64,000 bases of DNA from Cyclobacteriaceae bacterium (lineage in GTDB: Bacteria > Bacteroidota > Bacteroidia > Cytophagales > Cyclobacteriaceae): NCBI GenBank assembly GCA_028285685.1, contig JANQOR010000004.1, forward strand, positions 124,001 to 188,000, in the 5' to 3' direction. A program made the position numbers and the translations under genes. The notes beneath the pieces are model-generated. The model had not been told where the DNA came from. It saw nothing but the letters and a program-made list of their open reading frames with translations, and did not search any database. Shown here in pieces: positions 8,040-16,815 of this stretch. The first letter of the stretch is position 1, and every line of letters starts with the position of its first letter.

Positions 8040-10420
8040 ACCTGTTTCCAAATGATATTGAGAGCAATCTAGGCTTTGATGAAATCAGGGGCTTATTGGA
8101 GGGCTTTTGCCAGAGTAGAAGGGGAGAGACTCTGGCAAGCAAGTGCTCGCCAACTAGTAAGGTCAACCTCGTTTCCAAATGGCATGCCCAGACAAAGGAA
8201 ATGTTGAGAATGGTGGTTGAAGATAGACCGAATGTACATTTCCAGTTTCCCGATATCGACGAATATTTGACAAAGGTAAAGGTCCCGGGGTCGTGGTTAG
8301 ATCCTCTGGACTTCCATGAACTTAAAATTGGAATTGATTCGCTTTCCAGCTGGACGACTTTTTTCCAGAAAAAAGAGGAAAGCTATCCGGAACTGTCATC
8401 ACTTTCCACTGTCGTGCACATTGACCCAAAACTAACATTGGCTATTCATGGTGCGATCAATGAAAAGGGCGAAGTGAGAGACTCGGCTTCTGTCGAACTT
8501 TCCGAGATCCGGACACAAATTACGAAATCAGAAAGGTCTGTTCGCTCTGCCATAATGAAAGTGCTTAAGAGAGCAAAGACTGAGCAGTTTACGGACGAAG
8601 ATAGCACTCTTACGGTGAGAGACGGAAGATTGGTCATTCCACTAAAAGCAGAATTTAAAAAGAGAATTCCTGGTTTTGTGCATGATGAATCAGCAACGGG
8701 GCAGACAGTATTTATTGAACCAGGTGAGGTACTGGATCTCAATAACGAAGTAAGAGAACTAAAGTACGCAGAGAGAAGAGAGGTCATTCGAATTCTTGCC
8801 GCCTTGTCTGATCGTGTGCGTGAAAACCTTGAAGAACTGAAAAAGGGGACTGGTTTACTGGAGAAGCTTGATTTTATCTATGCAAAAACCAAGTTAGCTG
8901 AGCATCTAAATGCGATTGTTCCTGATTTTGAAAATGGCACTGCGTTTCGATGGATAAATGCGATTCACCCCTTGTTGTTCTTGTCCTACAAGGAAACTGG
9001 TAAGAAGGTAGTTCCGCTAAACATTTCACTTGATCATACGCAGAGGATATTGATAATTTCCGGACCAAACGCTGGCGGTAAGTCTGTGGCGCTAAAGACT
9101 GTTGGGTTAATCCAATACATGTTTCAATGTGGACTTCCGGTCCCGGTGGGGGAGGAGAGTAAGTTAGGTTCCTTTCAAAATTTGTTCCTCGATATTGGAG
9201 ATGCACAGTCGATCGAAGATGATCTCAGTACTTACAGTTCGCATCTTACGGCGATGAAGTATTTTCTTAAATTCTCAGACAAAAAGACCTTATTTCTTAT
9301 CGATGAATTTGGAAAAGGAACGGAGCCACAGTTTGGGGGAGCTATTGCTGAATCGGTGCTTAGCGAAATAAACGATAAAAAGTCCCTTGGCATTGTCACC
9401 ACCCACTATCAGAATTTGAAGAATATGGGCGAAAAGCTTCCCGGGATCGTAAACGGGGCTATGAAATATAATCTTGAAGCACTAGAGCCAATGTTCGAGT
9501 TAGAAGTCGGGAAGCCCGGTAGCTCATTTGCGTTTGAAATCGCGGGAAAAATTGGACTTCCACGGAATATTATCCATTCAGCAAAAGAAAAAATCGGAAG
9601 CTCACATGTTGATTACGATCAACTGCTTAATCAGCTGGATAAGGAGAAATCCAAGTTTGAAAAACTGGCTCGAAAGATGGAGACGGACAAAGCAGATTTG
9701 ATCAAAGTAAGGCGTGATTATGAGGATCTGAGAACAATGCTGGAAGTCGAAAGAAAAAGAATACTGAAGGAGGCAAAGCAAGAGGCGAACCAGATTCTGG
9801 AATTGGCTAACAAGGATGTTGAACGCGTCATTCGAGAAATTCAAGAGAACAAGGCATCGAAGGAGAAGACAAAAAAGTTAAGAAAGAAACTTGATGAAAA
9901 AAAGAAGCATCTTAAGGGAGAGATTGAGGATGCAGGTAGCAAGCAACAAACTACAAGTTATAAGTTTCAGGTTGGAGACTTGGTGAGAATGGTTGGCCAG
10001 GACACAGATGGGGTGGTTAGAAAAGTGAAGGGAAAGCAGATTGAAGTTGTATTTGGGGCTTTAAAATCAATTGTGTCCGTCGATAACTTGGAGAGGATCA
10101 AGCCAAATCAAAAGCAGCAGCGGCATCAGCGAAAAGTGAAGAAATTGGGAATTGACATCAGCAGCAAAATGGCCACTTTTAAACACGAATTGAGCTTGAG
10201 AGGTATGAGAGCGGAAGAAGCGCTTGGAAAAATAGAGTCGTTCATAGATGAAGCTATCTTGCTTGGTGTTGAGGAGGTGAAGATCGTACATGGAAAGGGG
10301 TATGGCGTTTTGAGAGAGATCGTTCGAAACTATACGAAGGATCATCCAGGAATTGAAAGTGTTGGCGATGAGCATGCTGATCGTGGTGGGGACGGGATTT
10401 CAATAGTCAAATTCAAGTAG
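8036..10420 (+). CDS. mutS2: Endonuclease MutS2
   Basis: 794 residues. MutS2 binds branched DNA and stalled or collided ribosomes; it restrains recombination and, in Bacillus, takes part in ribosome rescue. Visible domains: MutS core and clamp (about 1-310), ATPase with Walker A GPNAGGKS at 343-350 and Walker B TLFLIDEFGKGTEP, a long charged coiled coil (about 520-640), a KOW-like segment (VGDLVRMVGQDTDG), and a C-terminal Smr nuclease domain (about 710-794; LSLRGMRAEEAL and VHGKGYGVLR). The first Smr motif is LSLRGMR where LDLRG is common, so the family's Asp is Ser here. The start is TTG at 8036, overlapping the DUF4296 stop; the N terminus (MNLFPNDIESNLGFDEI) agrees with the family. Confidence 0.95.
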   Translation: MNLFPNDIESNLGFDEIRGLLEGFCQSRRGETLASKCSPTSKVNLVSKWHAQTKEMLRMVVEDRPNVHFQFPDIDEYLTKVKVPGSWLDPLDFHELKIGIDSLSSWTTFFQKKEESYPELSSLSTVVHIDPKLTLAIHGAINEKGEVRDSASVELSEIRTQITKSERSVRSAIMKVLKRAKTEQFTDEDSTLTVRDGRLVIPLKAEFKKRIPGFVHDESATGQTVFIEPGEVLDLNNEVRELKYAERREVIRILAALSDRVRENLEELKKGTGLLEKLDFIYAKTKLAEHLNAIVPDFENGTAFRWINAIHPLLFLSYKETGKKVVPLNISLDHTQRILIISGPNAGGKSVALKTVGLIQYMFQCGLPVPVGEESKLGSFQNLFLDIGDAQSIEDDLSTYSSHLTAMKYFLKFSDKKTLFLIDEFGKGTEPQFGGAIAESVLSEINDKKSLGIVTTHYQNLKNMGEKLPGIVNGAMKYNLEALEPMFELEVGKPGSSFAFEIAGKIGLPRNIIHSAKEKIGSSHVDYDQLLNQLDKEKSKFEKLARKMETDKADLIKVRRDYEDLRTMLEVERKRILKEAKQEANQILELANKDVERVIREIQENKASKEKTKKLRKKLDEKKKHLKGEIEDAGSKQQTTSYKFQVGDLVRMVGQDTDGVVRKVKGKQIEVVFGALKSIVSVDNLERIKPNQKQQRHQRKVKKLGIDISSKMATFKHELSLRGMRAEEALGKIESFIDEAILLGVEEVKIVHGKGYGVLREIVRNYTKDHPGIESVGDEHADRGGDGISIVKFK

Positions 10421-10424
10421 TCAA

Positions 10425-10658
10425 TTGTCAATTTCGTTATATAGCAAGTCTCAGTTAGCGTTAAGAAACGGTGTTGAGAAACCCGAAATCTGGATTGCTT
10501 ATGAGGGAGTTATTTATGATGTAACTTCTTCCAAACTATGGGCGGGCGGTAGGCACTATGAGCATTGGGCAGGCCAAGACTTAACAGAAGAATTAGTCGA
10601 TGCACCACACGACACCAGAGTTTTTGAAAAATTGAAAATAGTTGGTAGGCTTAAGTGA
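10425..10658 (+). CDS. Mini cytochrome b5-like heme-binding protein
   Basis: 77 residues with no signal peptide, starting at TTG (10425), 4 bp after the mutS2 stop. It carries the compact cytochrome b5 heme/steroid-binding fold: IAYEGVIYDVTSSKLWAGG, then HWAGQDLTEELVDAPH. His47 and His62 are in the positions expected for the two axial heme ligands. Single-domain forms of about 75-80 residues are widespread in bacteria with no settled function. Probably co-transcribed with mutS2, though no functional link is known. Confidence 0.8.
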   Translation: MSISLYSKSQLALRNGVEKPEIWIAYEGVIYDVTSSKLWAGGRHYEHWAGQDLTEELVDAPHDTRVFEKLKIVGRLK

Positions 10659-10680
10659 GAATGGATGCAAAGTTTCGATT

Positions 10681-12042
10681 TCATTCAAATTTTTGATACA
10701 GCACTTCTGCAATTTGCCAGTCCATTTTAGTAAATAAGCCTAAGGACGATAGCTGATCCATCATTACGTGTCCTACTTTTCCAGAGATCACTTTTTTCTC
10801 TTTTAGAAAATTCTCTAGTGTAACAGCACTAACTCCTCCAACCTGTTTGAACAGAGCCTCGCGTTCAAGTTTTGTGTACTGATCACGTTTTAGAATTGGG
10901 TGAAGTCCGTCACCATGATGTTGATAGAAGACAGAATTGTCAGGACGCACACCTATAATAGAATCGGAACCAAAAACCTTCATCGTGTTAATTACATCAT
11001 CAATCTTATAAGCTTGCAGGAAGGGAAATTCCAAGGTAAGGACGGCAATTACAGTAAAATCCCAACCGGACGAAATTGCTTCTTCAACAATTTCTTCGAT
11101 GGTAGGGTTAAGGCTTTGATTGTACCTCGCTTGATCTTGCTTTCTATGATGAAATGCTATCTGTTGGGAGTCTCCGATATCCTTCAGCAGTTGTTTTACT
11201 CTTATGTCCGGAGACGTAACAATAATGTGTTTAATGCTATTGGATCGAAGTAACTGGTCAATTTTTAATTTAAGGATGTTGTTGCCGGCAAGGTCTTTAA
11301 ATGCTAAATCTTGGTCGCCGCCTCTGATCGGAACAATTGCAAGGGTGCGGGTGTCGATGGCTTGTTGCTGAATAAAGTCTGCATTGATTTTGGCTCTGGT
11401 ACCTAAGATCTTTGATTCATCGCCGGTTAGATTGTTGCCGTGCTGACGATAATAGAATAGAGGTTTGGAGATGTTCGCTACCTGGTAGTGCCTTATGAAT
11501 TTCACCCACAACTCGTAACCATCTTGGCAGTTGTAGGATTCGTTGTATCCTCCAACCTCTTTTAGGAAATCTAGGCGAATCATTGTACATGCACCGTGGG
11601 CTGGTTGGTCCAAGAGCTCAACTTCCTTTTGAAAATCATGCCTTTTTTCTTCTCCTAATATTTCGCCATTGATATCTATATAGTAGTAGTCTGGAAAGAC
11701 CAGTCCAAGGGCTTCATCTGATTCTAGTCGATCGCTCATTATCTTAAGCGCATCTTGATGAAGGTAATCATCTGCATCCAGTCTTACCAAGTATTTGCCC
11801 TTGGCAGACCGCATCGCAATGTTATTGGTTATGTTTAAACCTTTGTTTTGCTGATAGATAATGTTTACTTCTTGTCTATCAGCATACCGTTCAATGACAC
11901 CTTTAGAATGATCAGTTGATCCATCATCTATTATGGTAAGTTCCAGGCTTTTCAAAGACTGATTAAGGACACTTTCGATTGCCTCCTTTATGAAATCGCC
12001 ATAGTTATAATTTGTAATGTATACCGAAACAAGTGGTCTCAT
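10681..12042 (-). CDS. Family 2 glycosyltransferase fused to a divergent NeuA-like cytidylyltransferase domain
   Basis: 453 residues. Residues 1-220 are an inverting GT2 domain of GT-A fold: SVYITNYNYGDFIKEAIESV, IIDDGSTD (Asp39-Asp40) and the metal-binding DAD at 89-91. Residues 232-453 begin AIVPIRGGDQDLAFKDLAGN and resemble the N terminus of CMP-sialic acid synthetases (AIIPARGGSKGIPRKNI type). The basic CTP-binding residues after RGG are replaced and the QPTSPFR motif reads LTLEFPF, so catalysis by this half is doubtful. It is the last gene of the glycan operon, overlapping the methyltransferase by 4 bp (ATGA). The product probably transfers a sugar during surface glycan assembly; the role of the second half is open. 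Confidence 0.75.
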   Translation of the reverse strand: MRPLVSVYITNYNYGDFIKEAIESVLNQSLKSLELTIIDDGSTDHSKGVIERYADRQEVNIIYQQNKGLNITNNIAMRSAKGKYLVRLDADDYLHQDALKIMSDRLESDEALGLVFPDYYYIDINGEILGEEKRHDFQKEVELLDQPAHGACTMIRLDFLKEVGGYNESYNCQDGYELWVKFIRHYQVANISKPLFYYRQHGNNLTGDESKILGTRAKINADFIQQQAIDTRTLAIVPIRGGDQDLAFKDLAGNNILKLKIDQLLRSNSIKHIIVTSPDIRVKQLLKDIGDSQQIAFHHRKQDQARYNQSLNPTIEEIVEEAISSGWDFTVIAVLTLEFPFLQAYKIDDVINTMKVFGSDSIIGVRPDNSVFYQHHGDGLHPILKRDQYTKLEREALFKQVGGVSAVTLENFLKEKKVISGKVGHVMMDQLSSLGLFTKMDWQIAEVLYQKFE

Positions 12043-13166
12043 TGTCTTTTTGGAATTCCTGCGAGGGTTAAACCGTCTGAGAATCTCATCTCATCAACAA
12101 ACTGCTGCAATTCTAGTTGTATTTCTCCTGTTTTCGTCAGAACGTCAAAATTGTCAACCTTTGATCCCATTTGCATAAACGTCTCGTAGACATCCATGCC
12201 GTAGTACCACGCCGCAGTGGGAATCACATCGTTCTTATAGTATAATTCAGCGGCCGATTCATCTGTAAAACACATGATGTGACCCATCGGATCAAGGTGT
12301 CTGATGATGGTATCTGTTTTTAACTGCTGTATTGCTGCACTCAGCGAATCCCACCTGGGAACTTTTGAGATGATAAGGCCGGTATCACTTTTGTTAACAA
12401 TCGCGTTGGCGGTTTCAAGGATTTTGGATGGGTTTGGAGTATGTTCTAAAAGACCCCAGAATGTAACAACCTCATAACCTTGATAATCGGGTGCGGCCTC
12501 AAAGAAATCCCGTCCATCCAATTCAATGTCCCAAATTTCTTTCGAAAAGTTTCTGCTGGATTCGCTTAGCTCAATTCCATCAGCTTGGATTCCAGCTCGT
12601 CTGCAGGCTTCGACGTAATGCCCGGCACCTGACCCAACGTCTAGTATTTTTGTGGGATTTCTGCCATAGATCTCATTAAACAAACGGAGTGTCCATTCTC
12701 TCCACGGGACTGCAATTGTGTTTAGTCTTGACTCGGCGGAGACTTTATCTGTATACGTGGCTGCATAAGTGACGTCATTGAGATAAAAACCTTCTATCGC
12801 GGTCTTTGTGGGCCTCTTTAATACATATACATGAGTACATTGGTTGCAACTCGCGTACTCCGCACCATAAATGTTAACCTGCAGGGAAGCGTTGTCAGAG
12901 GATGCTTCACATACAGGACAATGAGTCACTGCTTCCAAGTTCTCAGGTCGATAGATGTCCTCGCGCGTTTTTTTGTAGTAATCCTGCTTAGAACGAATGG
13001 TATCAACAATATTCTTTTTAAGACCTAGCAGGTCTGTTTTCTTTCCCGGAAATACCTGAACATCGAAGGACTCAAATTGATCACCTTCTTCTCTGATCCA
13101 CTTCTCTATTGCAACATCGCCCAATCTGGACATGGGCATCTGTCTGTTCCATTTCATCTTACTCAA
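12039..13166 (-). CDS. Class I SAM-dependent methyltransferase with N-terminal zinc-finger-like domain
   Basis: 375 residues. Two CxxC pairs (Cys83/86 and Cys107/110) suggest a small zinc-binding domain, as in sugar C-methyltransferases. The Rossmann methyltransferase core follows, with SAM-binding motif I ILDVGSGAGHYVEACRRAGI at about 174-193 and VVTFWGLLEHTPNPSKIL (motif post-II region) further on. It overlaps the next gene downstream by 4 bp and the synthase gene upstream by 8 bp. In this operon it most likely methylates a nucleotide sugar or growing glycan; the target atom cannot be told. Confidence 0.75.
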   Translation of the reverse strand: MSKMKWNRQMPMSRLGDVAIEKWIREEGDQFESFDVQVFPGKKTDLLGLKKNIVDTIRSKQDYYKKTREDIYRPENLEAVTHCPVCEASSDNASLQVNIYGAEYASCNQCTHVYVLKRPTKTAIEGFYLNDVTYAATYTDKVSAESRLNTIAVPWREWTLRLFNEIYGRNPTKILDVGSGAGHYVEACRRAGIQADGIELSESSRNFSKEIWDIELDGRDFFEAAPDYQGYEVVTFWGLLEHTPNPSKILETANAIVNKSDTGLIISKVPRWDSLSAAIQQLKTDTIIRHLDPMGHIMCFTDESAAELYYKNDVIPTAAWYYGMDVYETFMQMGSKVDNFDVLTKTGEIQLELQQFVDEMRFSDGLTLAGIPKRQ

Positions 13167-14172
13167 AATATTTCCAATCTAATTTTTCGAACTTTTTAAG
13201 AGGTTTGACAGCCTTTTTCCCAAGTAGAAGGTCAAAGCTGCTTGCGGCAATGCCGTGATTAGGACGCAGGACCGTAAGGTCCTCTGAGGTTATTACTTTA
13301 TGTACCGGAATTTCTTTCGCAGGATAAACAGCTCTTCTGAAGCTTATCACATGATCTCCTTCAATTTTTAGTGGGTTTTTTTGATCATTTCCCTGGAGGT
13401 CTTTGATTTCATTTATCCGCGTTATCAAGGTCCTTACTTCATCTTTCGTAAGCGAAACTTTGTGATCCCTAAACTCCTTTCCTACCCGATCGTCTGTGAA
13501 GTGAAACTCAAGAATCTGGGCTCCCATCGCAACGGCTATTTCAAGGGCATAGGTGCCTTCTGTGTGGTCTGAGTAGCCCACTGGATTGCTTGTCTGAAGT
13601 CGCAGTCTGTCCATGACTTTTAGATTGGCATCTGCTGCTGGTATGGGGTACATGCTCGTGCATTGAAGGATTGCTATGCTTTCGGATGATTCATAAAGGG
13701 GATCACACGATTTAATGTATTTTATGGATTCAAGGACCTCTTCCTCCGTCGCCAAACCAGTTGAAAGGAGAATAGGTTTTTTTAGTCTGCAAAGTGCTTT
13801 GATAACTGGATAGGCCGTCAGATCACCGGATCCAATTTTGTAGAAATCCATGAACTGATCAATCCACTGCAATGCTTCAACTTCCCATACGGAAGCGAGA
13901 TAGCCGATCCCATAACTCTTGCAGATGTTAGCAAGTTCTAAATGCTGTTCAGGTGTGAGTTCAAATTTTTTAAAGTGCTCATTTCGCTGTGGGCTTTCAA
14001 TTGGGTTAACCAGCCCGTCTCCGGTGTAAATTTGGAATTTCACATAGTCGCACCCTGATTCTGCTGCTAGATGAGTAAGCTTTTTAGCATATTCAAAATC
14101 ACCTTCGTGATTACCACCGATTTCTGCAATTAGCAGGGGTCCGTTTTTCCCAGCCCAAACGTTCCTATTCAT
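13159..14172 (-). CDS. N-acetylneuraminate synthase family protein (NeuB/SpsE-like)
   Basis: 337 residues. The NeuB TIM-barrel domain fills about residues 12-265 (LIAEIGGNHEGDFEYAKKL, YVKFQIYTGDGL, VGYSDHTEGTYALEIAVAMG), and a C-terminal SAF-like domain follows (RRAVYPAKEIPVHKVITSED onward). The family condenses a hexosamine-type sugar with phosphoenolpyruvate to make a nonulosonic acid such as sialic, legionaminic or pseudaminic acid. No neighbouring NeuC, dehydratase or aminotransferase is present, so the sugar made is not determined. It overlaps the cytidylyltransferase upstream and the methyltransferase downstream by 8 bp each. Confidence 0.85.
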   Translation of the reverse strand: MNRNVWAGKNGPLLIAEIGGNHEGDFEYAKKLTHLAAESGCDYVKFQIYTGDGLVNPIESPQRNEHFKKFELTPEQHLELANICKSYGIGYLASVWEVEALQWIDQFMDFYKIGSGDLTAYPVIKALCRLKKPILLSTGLATEEEVLESIKYIKSCDPLYESSESIAILQCTSMYPIPAADANLKVMDRLRLQTSNPVGYSDHTEGTYALEIAVAMGAQILEFHFTDDRVGKEFRDHKVSLTKDEVRTLITRINEIKDLQGNDQKNPLKIEGDHVISFRRAVYPAKEIPVHKVITSEDLTVLRPNHGIAASSFDLLLGKKAVKPLKKFEKLDWKYFE

Positions 14173-14851
14173 CTGCGATTAGTTTCACGATTTCTTCCCA
14201 GCCGTAGACTGTATGAGGCTTGTCCATTTTTCGAAGTAGCAAAGAGACAAAATTTAGGTCTTCTTCGCAATCTAATGCCAGGTTTAATCCTTTGGCGGTG
14301 GGAAGTGAGTCGTTGTAGATGTACTTAAATTCACCACTTTCGGGATGCTCATACAACCATAAAGTGACGTGCTCATGATACGCAGGTGAATCAAATAGAT
14401 CGACAACTTTACGATAAAAAGAAGTCCTGACTACCTCGACACTCATACCTGTGGGAAAGGTGCGCCCGTCGACATTTGATACGAAATCATAGTCTCCTTT
14501 CTTGGCCAGCAAGATGGCGTTATCTACAAGGGTAGGGTCAGTGAAGAGGTTGTCCCCATTGATTCGAGTGGCAAAGTCGAGTTCGTAGTGAAGTGCGCAC
14601 TGTACAAAACGATCGCTAACATTTTCGAGAGATCCCCGGAAGTATTCAATTCCCCGTTCCCGACAGTACTCTACAATTGGCTCGTCTGTTTCGGCAATTG
14701 ATGTAGCGACAATGACTGAATCTGAATGATGTGACCTCTGAAGTCGTTCGAGGATATATGAAAGTACCGGTTTACCTTCAATTTCCATTAGAATTTTTCC
14801 TGGAAGTCGTGAAGAGTTGAATCGACATAATACGATGATCCCAGCCTTCAC
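14165..14851 (-). CDS. Sugar cytidylyltransferase (SpsF-like)
   Basis: 228 residues, one domain of the cytidylyltransferase 3 family (PF02348). The N-terminal nucleotide-binding motif RFNSSRLPGKILMEIEGKPV (about 11-30) is intact, followed by DFATRINGDNLFTDP and FVSNVDGRTFPTGMSVEVV. The family activates acidic sugars with CTP (CMP-Kdo, CMP-nonulosonate) and includes spore-coat SpsF. Placed next to a NeuB/SpsE-like gene with an 8-bp overlap, it is the probable activating enzyme for the operon's acidic sugar. It overlaps the acyltransferase gene upstream by 4 bp. Confidence 0.85.
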   Translation of the reverse strand: MKAGIIVLCRFNSSRLPGKILMEIEGKPVLSYILERLQRSHHSDSVIVATSIAETDEPIVEYCRERGIEYFRGSLENVSDRFVQCALHYELDFATRINGDNLFTDPTLVDNAILLAKKGDYDFVSNVDGRTFPTGMSVEVVRTSFYRKVVDLFDSPAYHEHVTLWLYEHPESGEFKYIYNDSLPTAKGLNLALDCEEDLNFVSLLLRKMDKPHTVYGWEEIVKLIADE

Positions 14852-15399
14852 TTTCTCTCACCAATTTTCTTCGCTGGCACTCCGCCAAAGATCTCGTAAG
14901 GGCCAACGTCCTGGGAAACTACTGCCCCAGCAGCTATCACTGCTCCGCGACCAATATTAACACCCTTCAAAATTTTTGCTCCGGTTCCAATCCAAACATC
15001 ATCTCCAATGCTAATCGGACTTGTGACATTGGGCTGTTCATTGATTAGCTGTCCCTTTGCAATTTGATGGTCGCTATCTACCAGGTAAACGAAGGGAGCA
15101 ATAAGACAATCATCTCCGACTGTGATACTTTCTGACGAAAAAATGAATGTATGATAGCCGATGGTTGTATTAGATCCAATCTCTACAGTTGCGGTTTCAT
15201 TGCATGAACAGATTCTTGTTCCCTCTTTTATGACAACCCCGTTTTTGATTGACACATTATCTGGATATCTAAGGACTTTGACATTTTTTTCAACGAAAAC
15301 ACGATCGCCACAGTGCTTCAATTTGCTCTTAAATTTCCGTAGGCGCCTTTCATGCTTATCGGTGAAGACAAGATGCTTTCGTAGTTGATCGTTTTTCAT
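14848..15399 (-). CDS. Hexapeptide-repeat O/N-acyltransferase
   Basis: 183 residues folding as a left-handed beta-helix: repeated hexapeptides such as VEIGSNTTIGYHTFIFSSES, then ITVGDDCLIAP and ISIGDDVWIGTGAKILKGVN. His in VDSDHQ is the likely catalytic base, as in WbbJ/CatB-type acetyltransferases, and the C terminus ends with the usual GGVPAKKIGERK. It probably acetylates a sugar of the surface glycan. The start is 1 bp from the stop of the preceding glycosyltransferase-like gene, and the stop overlaps the cytidylyltransferase gene. Confidence 0.85.
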   Translation of the reverse strand: MKNDQLRKHLVFTDKHERRLRKFKSKLKHCGDRVFVEKNVKVLRYPDNVSIKNGVVIKEGTRICSCNETATVEIGSNTTIGYHTFIFSSESITVGDDCLIAPFVYLVDSDHQIAKGQLINEQPNVTSPISIGDDVWIGTGAKILKGVNIGRGAVIAAGAVVSQDVGPYEIFGGVPAKKIGERK

Positions 15400-16815
15400 T
15401 TATTCTGGGGACTCTTCAAAAGTAGAAGATTCTGAGTATTTAAACTTGCTCCAGTTGTTCATCTCCAACTCCGCGTCAATTCCTTCTTTCTTGTGGAATT
15501 GCTCTAAAAAATCATAACAGGCTTTCTTTCTTTCCTCAAAACCAGGCATCAGCCTATTTTCGAAAACGTAGAGTGTTTTTTTGAATTTCGGTAACCTCAT
15601 AAACAAAGCCCTATTGTAAAAGAACCTACCCAAGTGCATGAGAAGGAACAATCTTAAATGCCTGAGGTTTAAGGGCACCTTGCGTGACTGGTGCTTCTCG
15701 GGAATTGACTTCCTAAAGTGGTACGCTACGCGTAGGTGATTTTTCCCATCCCCAAAACCAATAGAATCCTCGATTGCTTTTTCGCGCAAATTTTCTTTTG
15801 CGCGGAATTGAGCAATGCTTCCACTTTCGTAGTATTCATCTATACAGTTCTGTAGTTTTTGAGCATTATCAACAACTACTGAGGCCCAGTAGGGGGACGA
15901 TCTGGGGAATTCGGGGTCTGAATTTATGAGAATGGTCGCTTTGCCCAACATCCAGGATTCCACTGCTGTAGTAGATTCGAAAGCTAACCAGAGATCTGAA
16001 ATGTTGATCAGATCAGCGATGGATTCTTCGTTTTTCAAATAGAGAACATTGTCATATGATGTCAACTCGTTCATTTCATTGGGCCCCTCGACTGGGTCTG
16101 ATTCGTAGTTCTCTTTTGGATGCTTCTTAAGTATAAAGAGAACATCAGGGTTCTTTTTAATAACGGACTCCAGAATGTCCCTAACAAAAATTCTTTGCGA
16201 TTCCACCCACTTCAGCGCTTCATTCCTCGGCTTCCAATCTTTGAAATGGAGAAATGACTCGTCTTTGTGTGTGCCGTAGAGCTTGCCAAAAGCCCAGCCC
16301 GCATACCCGATCACTTTCGAGTATTTTTCAAATCCGTATTGCGAGAGAAGCTCTTCCCTTCCCTTAAACTCCTCGAAAATGTATCGGTCGAATCCCGTAC
16401 CTCCAGTTACAACAAGTTTGGAATGATCTTCTTTATCTAGAACATCCTTGAGGTGGGAACGAATTCTCTCTGACCATGTCGTGAGCCACTCCTGGTAGAG
16501 GATCTTTTTTTTATTAAAGCCCCAGTAAGGAAATGATCCATCTGTTTTGAAGTTGCCCTCCGATTCAAGGGCAAGAACGATAATGTTATTTTTTTTTGAA
16601 AATGCAGCGATCTCGACATACATATGGTGACCTTTTATGTTGGGGAGTAGAACAACATCAGGTTTCCAAATCTTGATAAAAAGAATGTCCCAGAGAAATT
16701 TGAAAAGGACCTCAGCACCCAGGTACTTTTCAATGCAATAGGTTACTGGTAGCAATATTTCGGTATCGCGACCAAGTGGGTTGTCTAAGAAACACAAAAC
16801 CCTCGCCTTACTCAT
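15400..16815 (-). CDS. Putative GT-B-fold surface carbohydrate biosynthesis protein
   Basis: 471 residues, no signal peptide. The N-terminal half starts RVLCFLDNPLGRDTEILLPV; the C-terminal half holds a nucleotide-sugar-binding-like segment (LINISDLWLAFESTTAVESW, then MLGKATILINSDPEFP), as in GT-B enzymes acting on capsule or surface polysaccharide. A basic amphipathic tail (about 385-430) may attach it to the membrane. I recognise the general group (polysaccharide-locus GT-B proteins) rather than a defined family. It sits in the operon, overlapping the upstream glycosyltransferase by 4 bp. Confidence 0.6.
   Translation of the reverse strand: MSKARVLCFLDNPLGRDTEILLPVTYCIEKYLGAEVLFKFLWDILFIKIWKPDVVLLPNIKGHHMYVEIAAFSKKNNIIVLALESEGNFKTDGSFPYWGFNKKKILYQEWLTTWSERIRSHLKDVLDKEDHSKLVVTGGTGFDRYIFEEFKGREELLSQYGFEKYSKVIGYAGWAFGKLYGTHKDESFLHFKDWKPRNEALKWVESQRIFVRDILESVIKKNPDVLFILKKHPKENYESDPVEGPNEMNELTSYDNVLYLKNEESIADLINISDLWLAFESTTAVESWMLGKATILINSDPEFPRSSPYWASVVVDNAQKLQNCIDEYYESGSIAQFRAKENLREKAIEDSIGFGDGKNHLRVAYHFRKSIPEKHQSRKVPLNLRHLRLFLLMHLGRFFYNRALFMRLPKFKKTLYVFENRLMPGFEERKKACYDFLEQFHKKEGIDAELEMNNWSKFKYSESSTFEESPE

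Noticed and set aside
8446-9206. Minus-strand open frames inside mutS2
   Set aside because: The plus-strand MutS2 with complete motifs explains the region.
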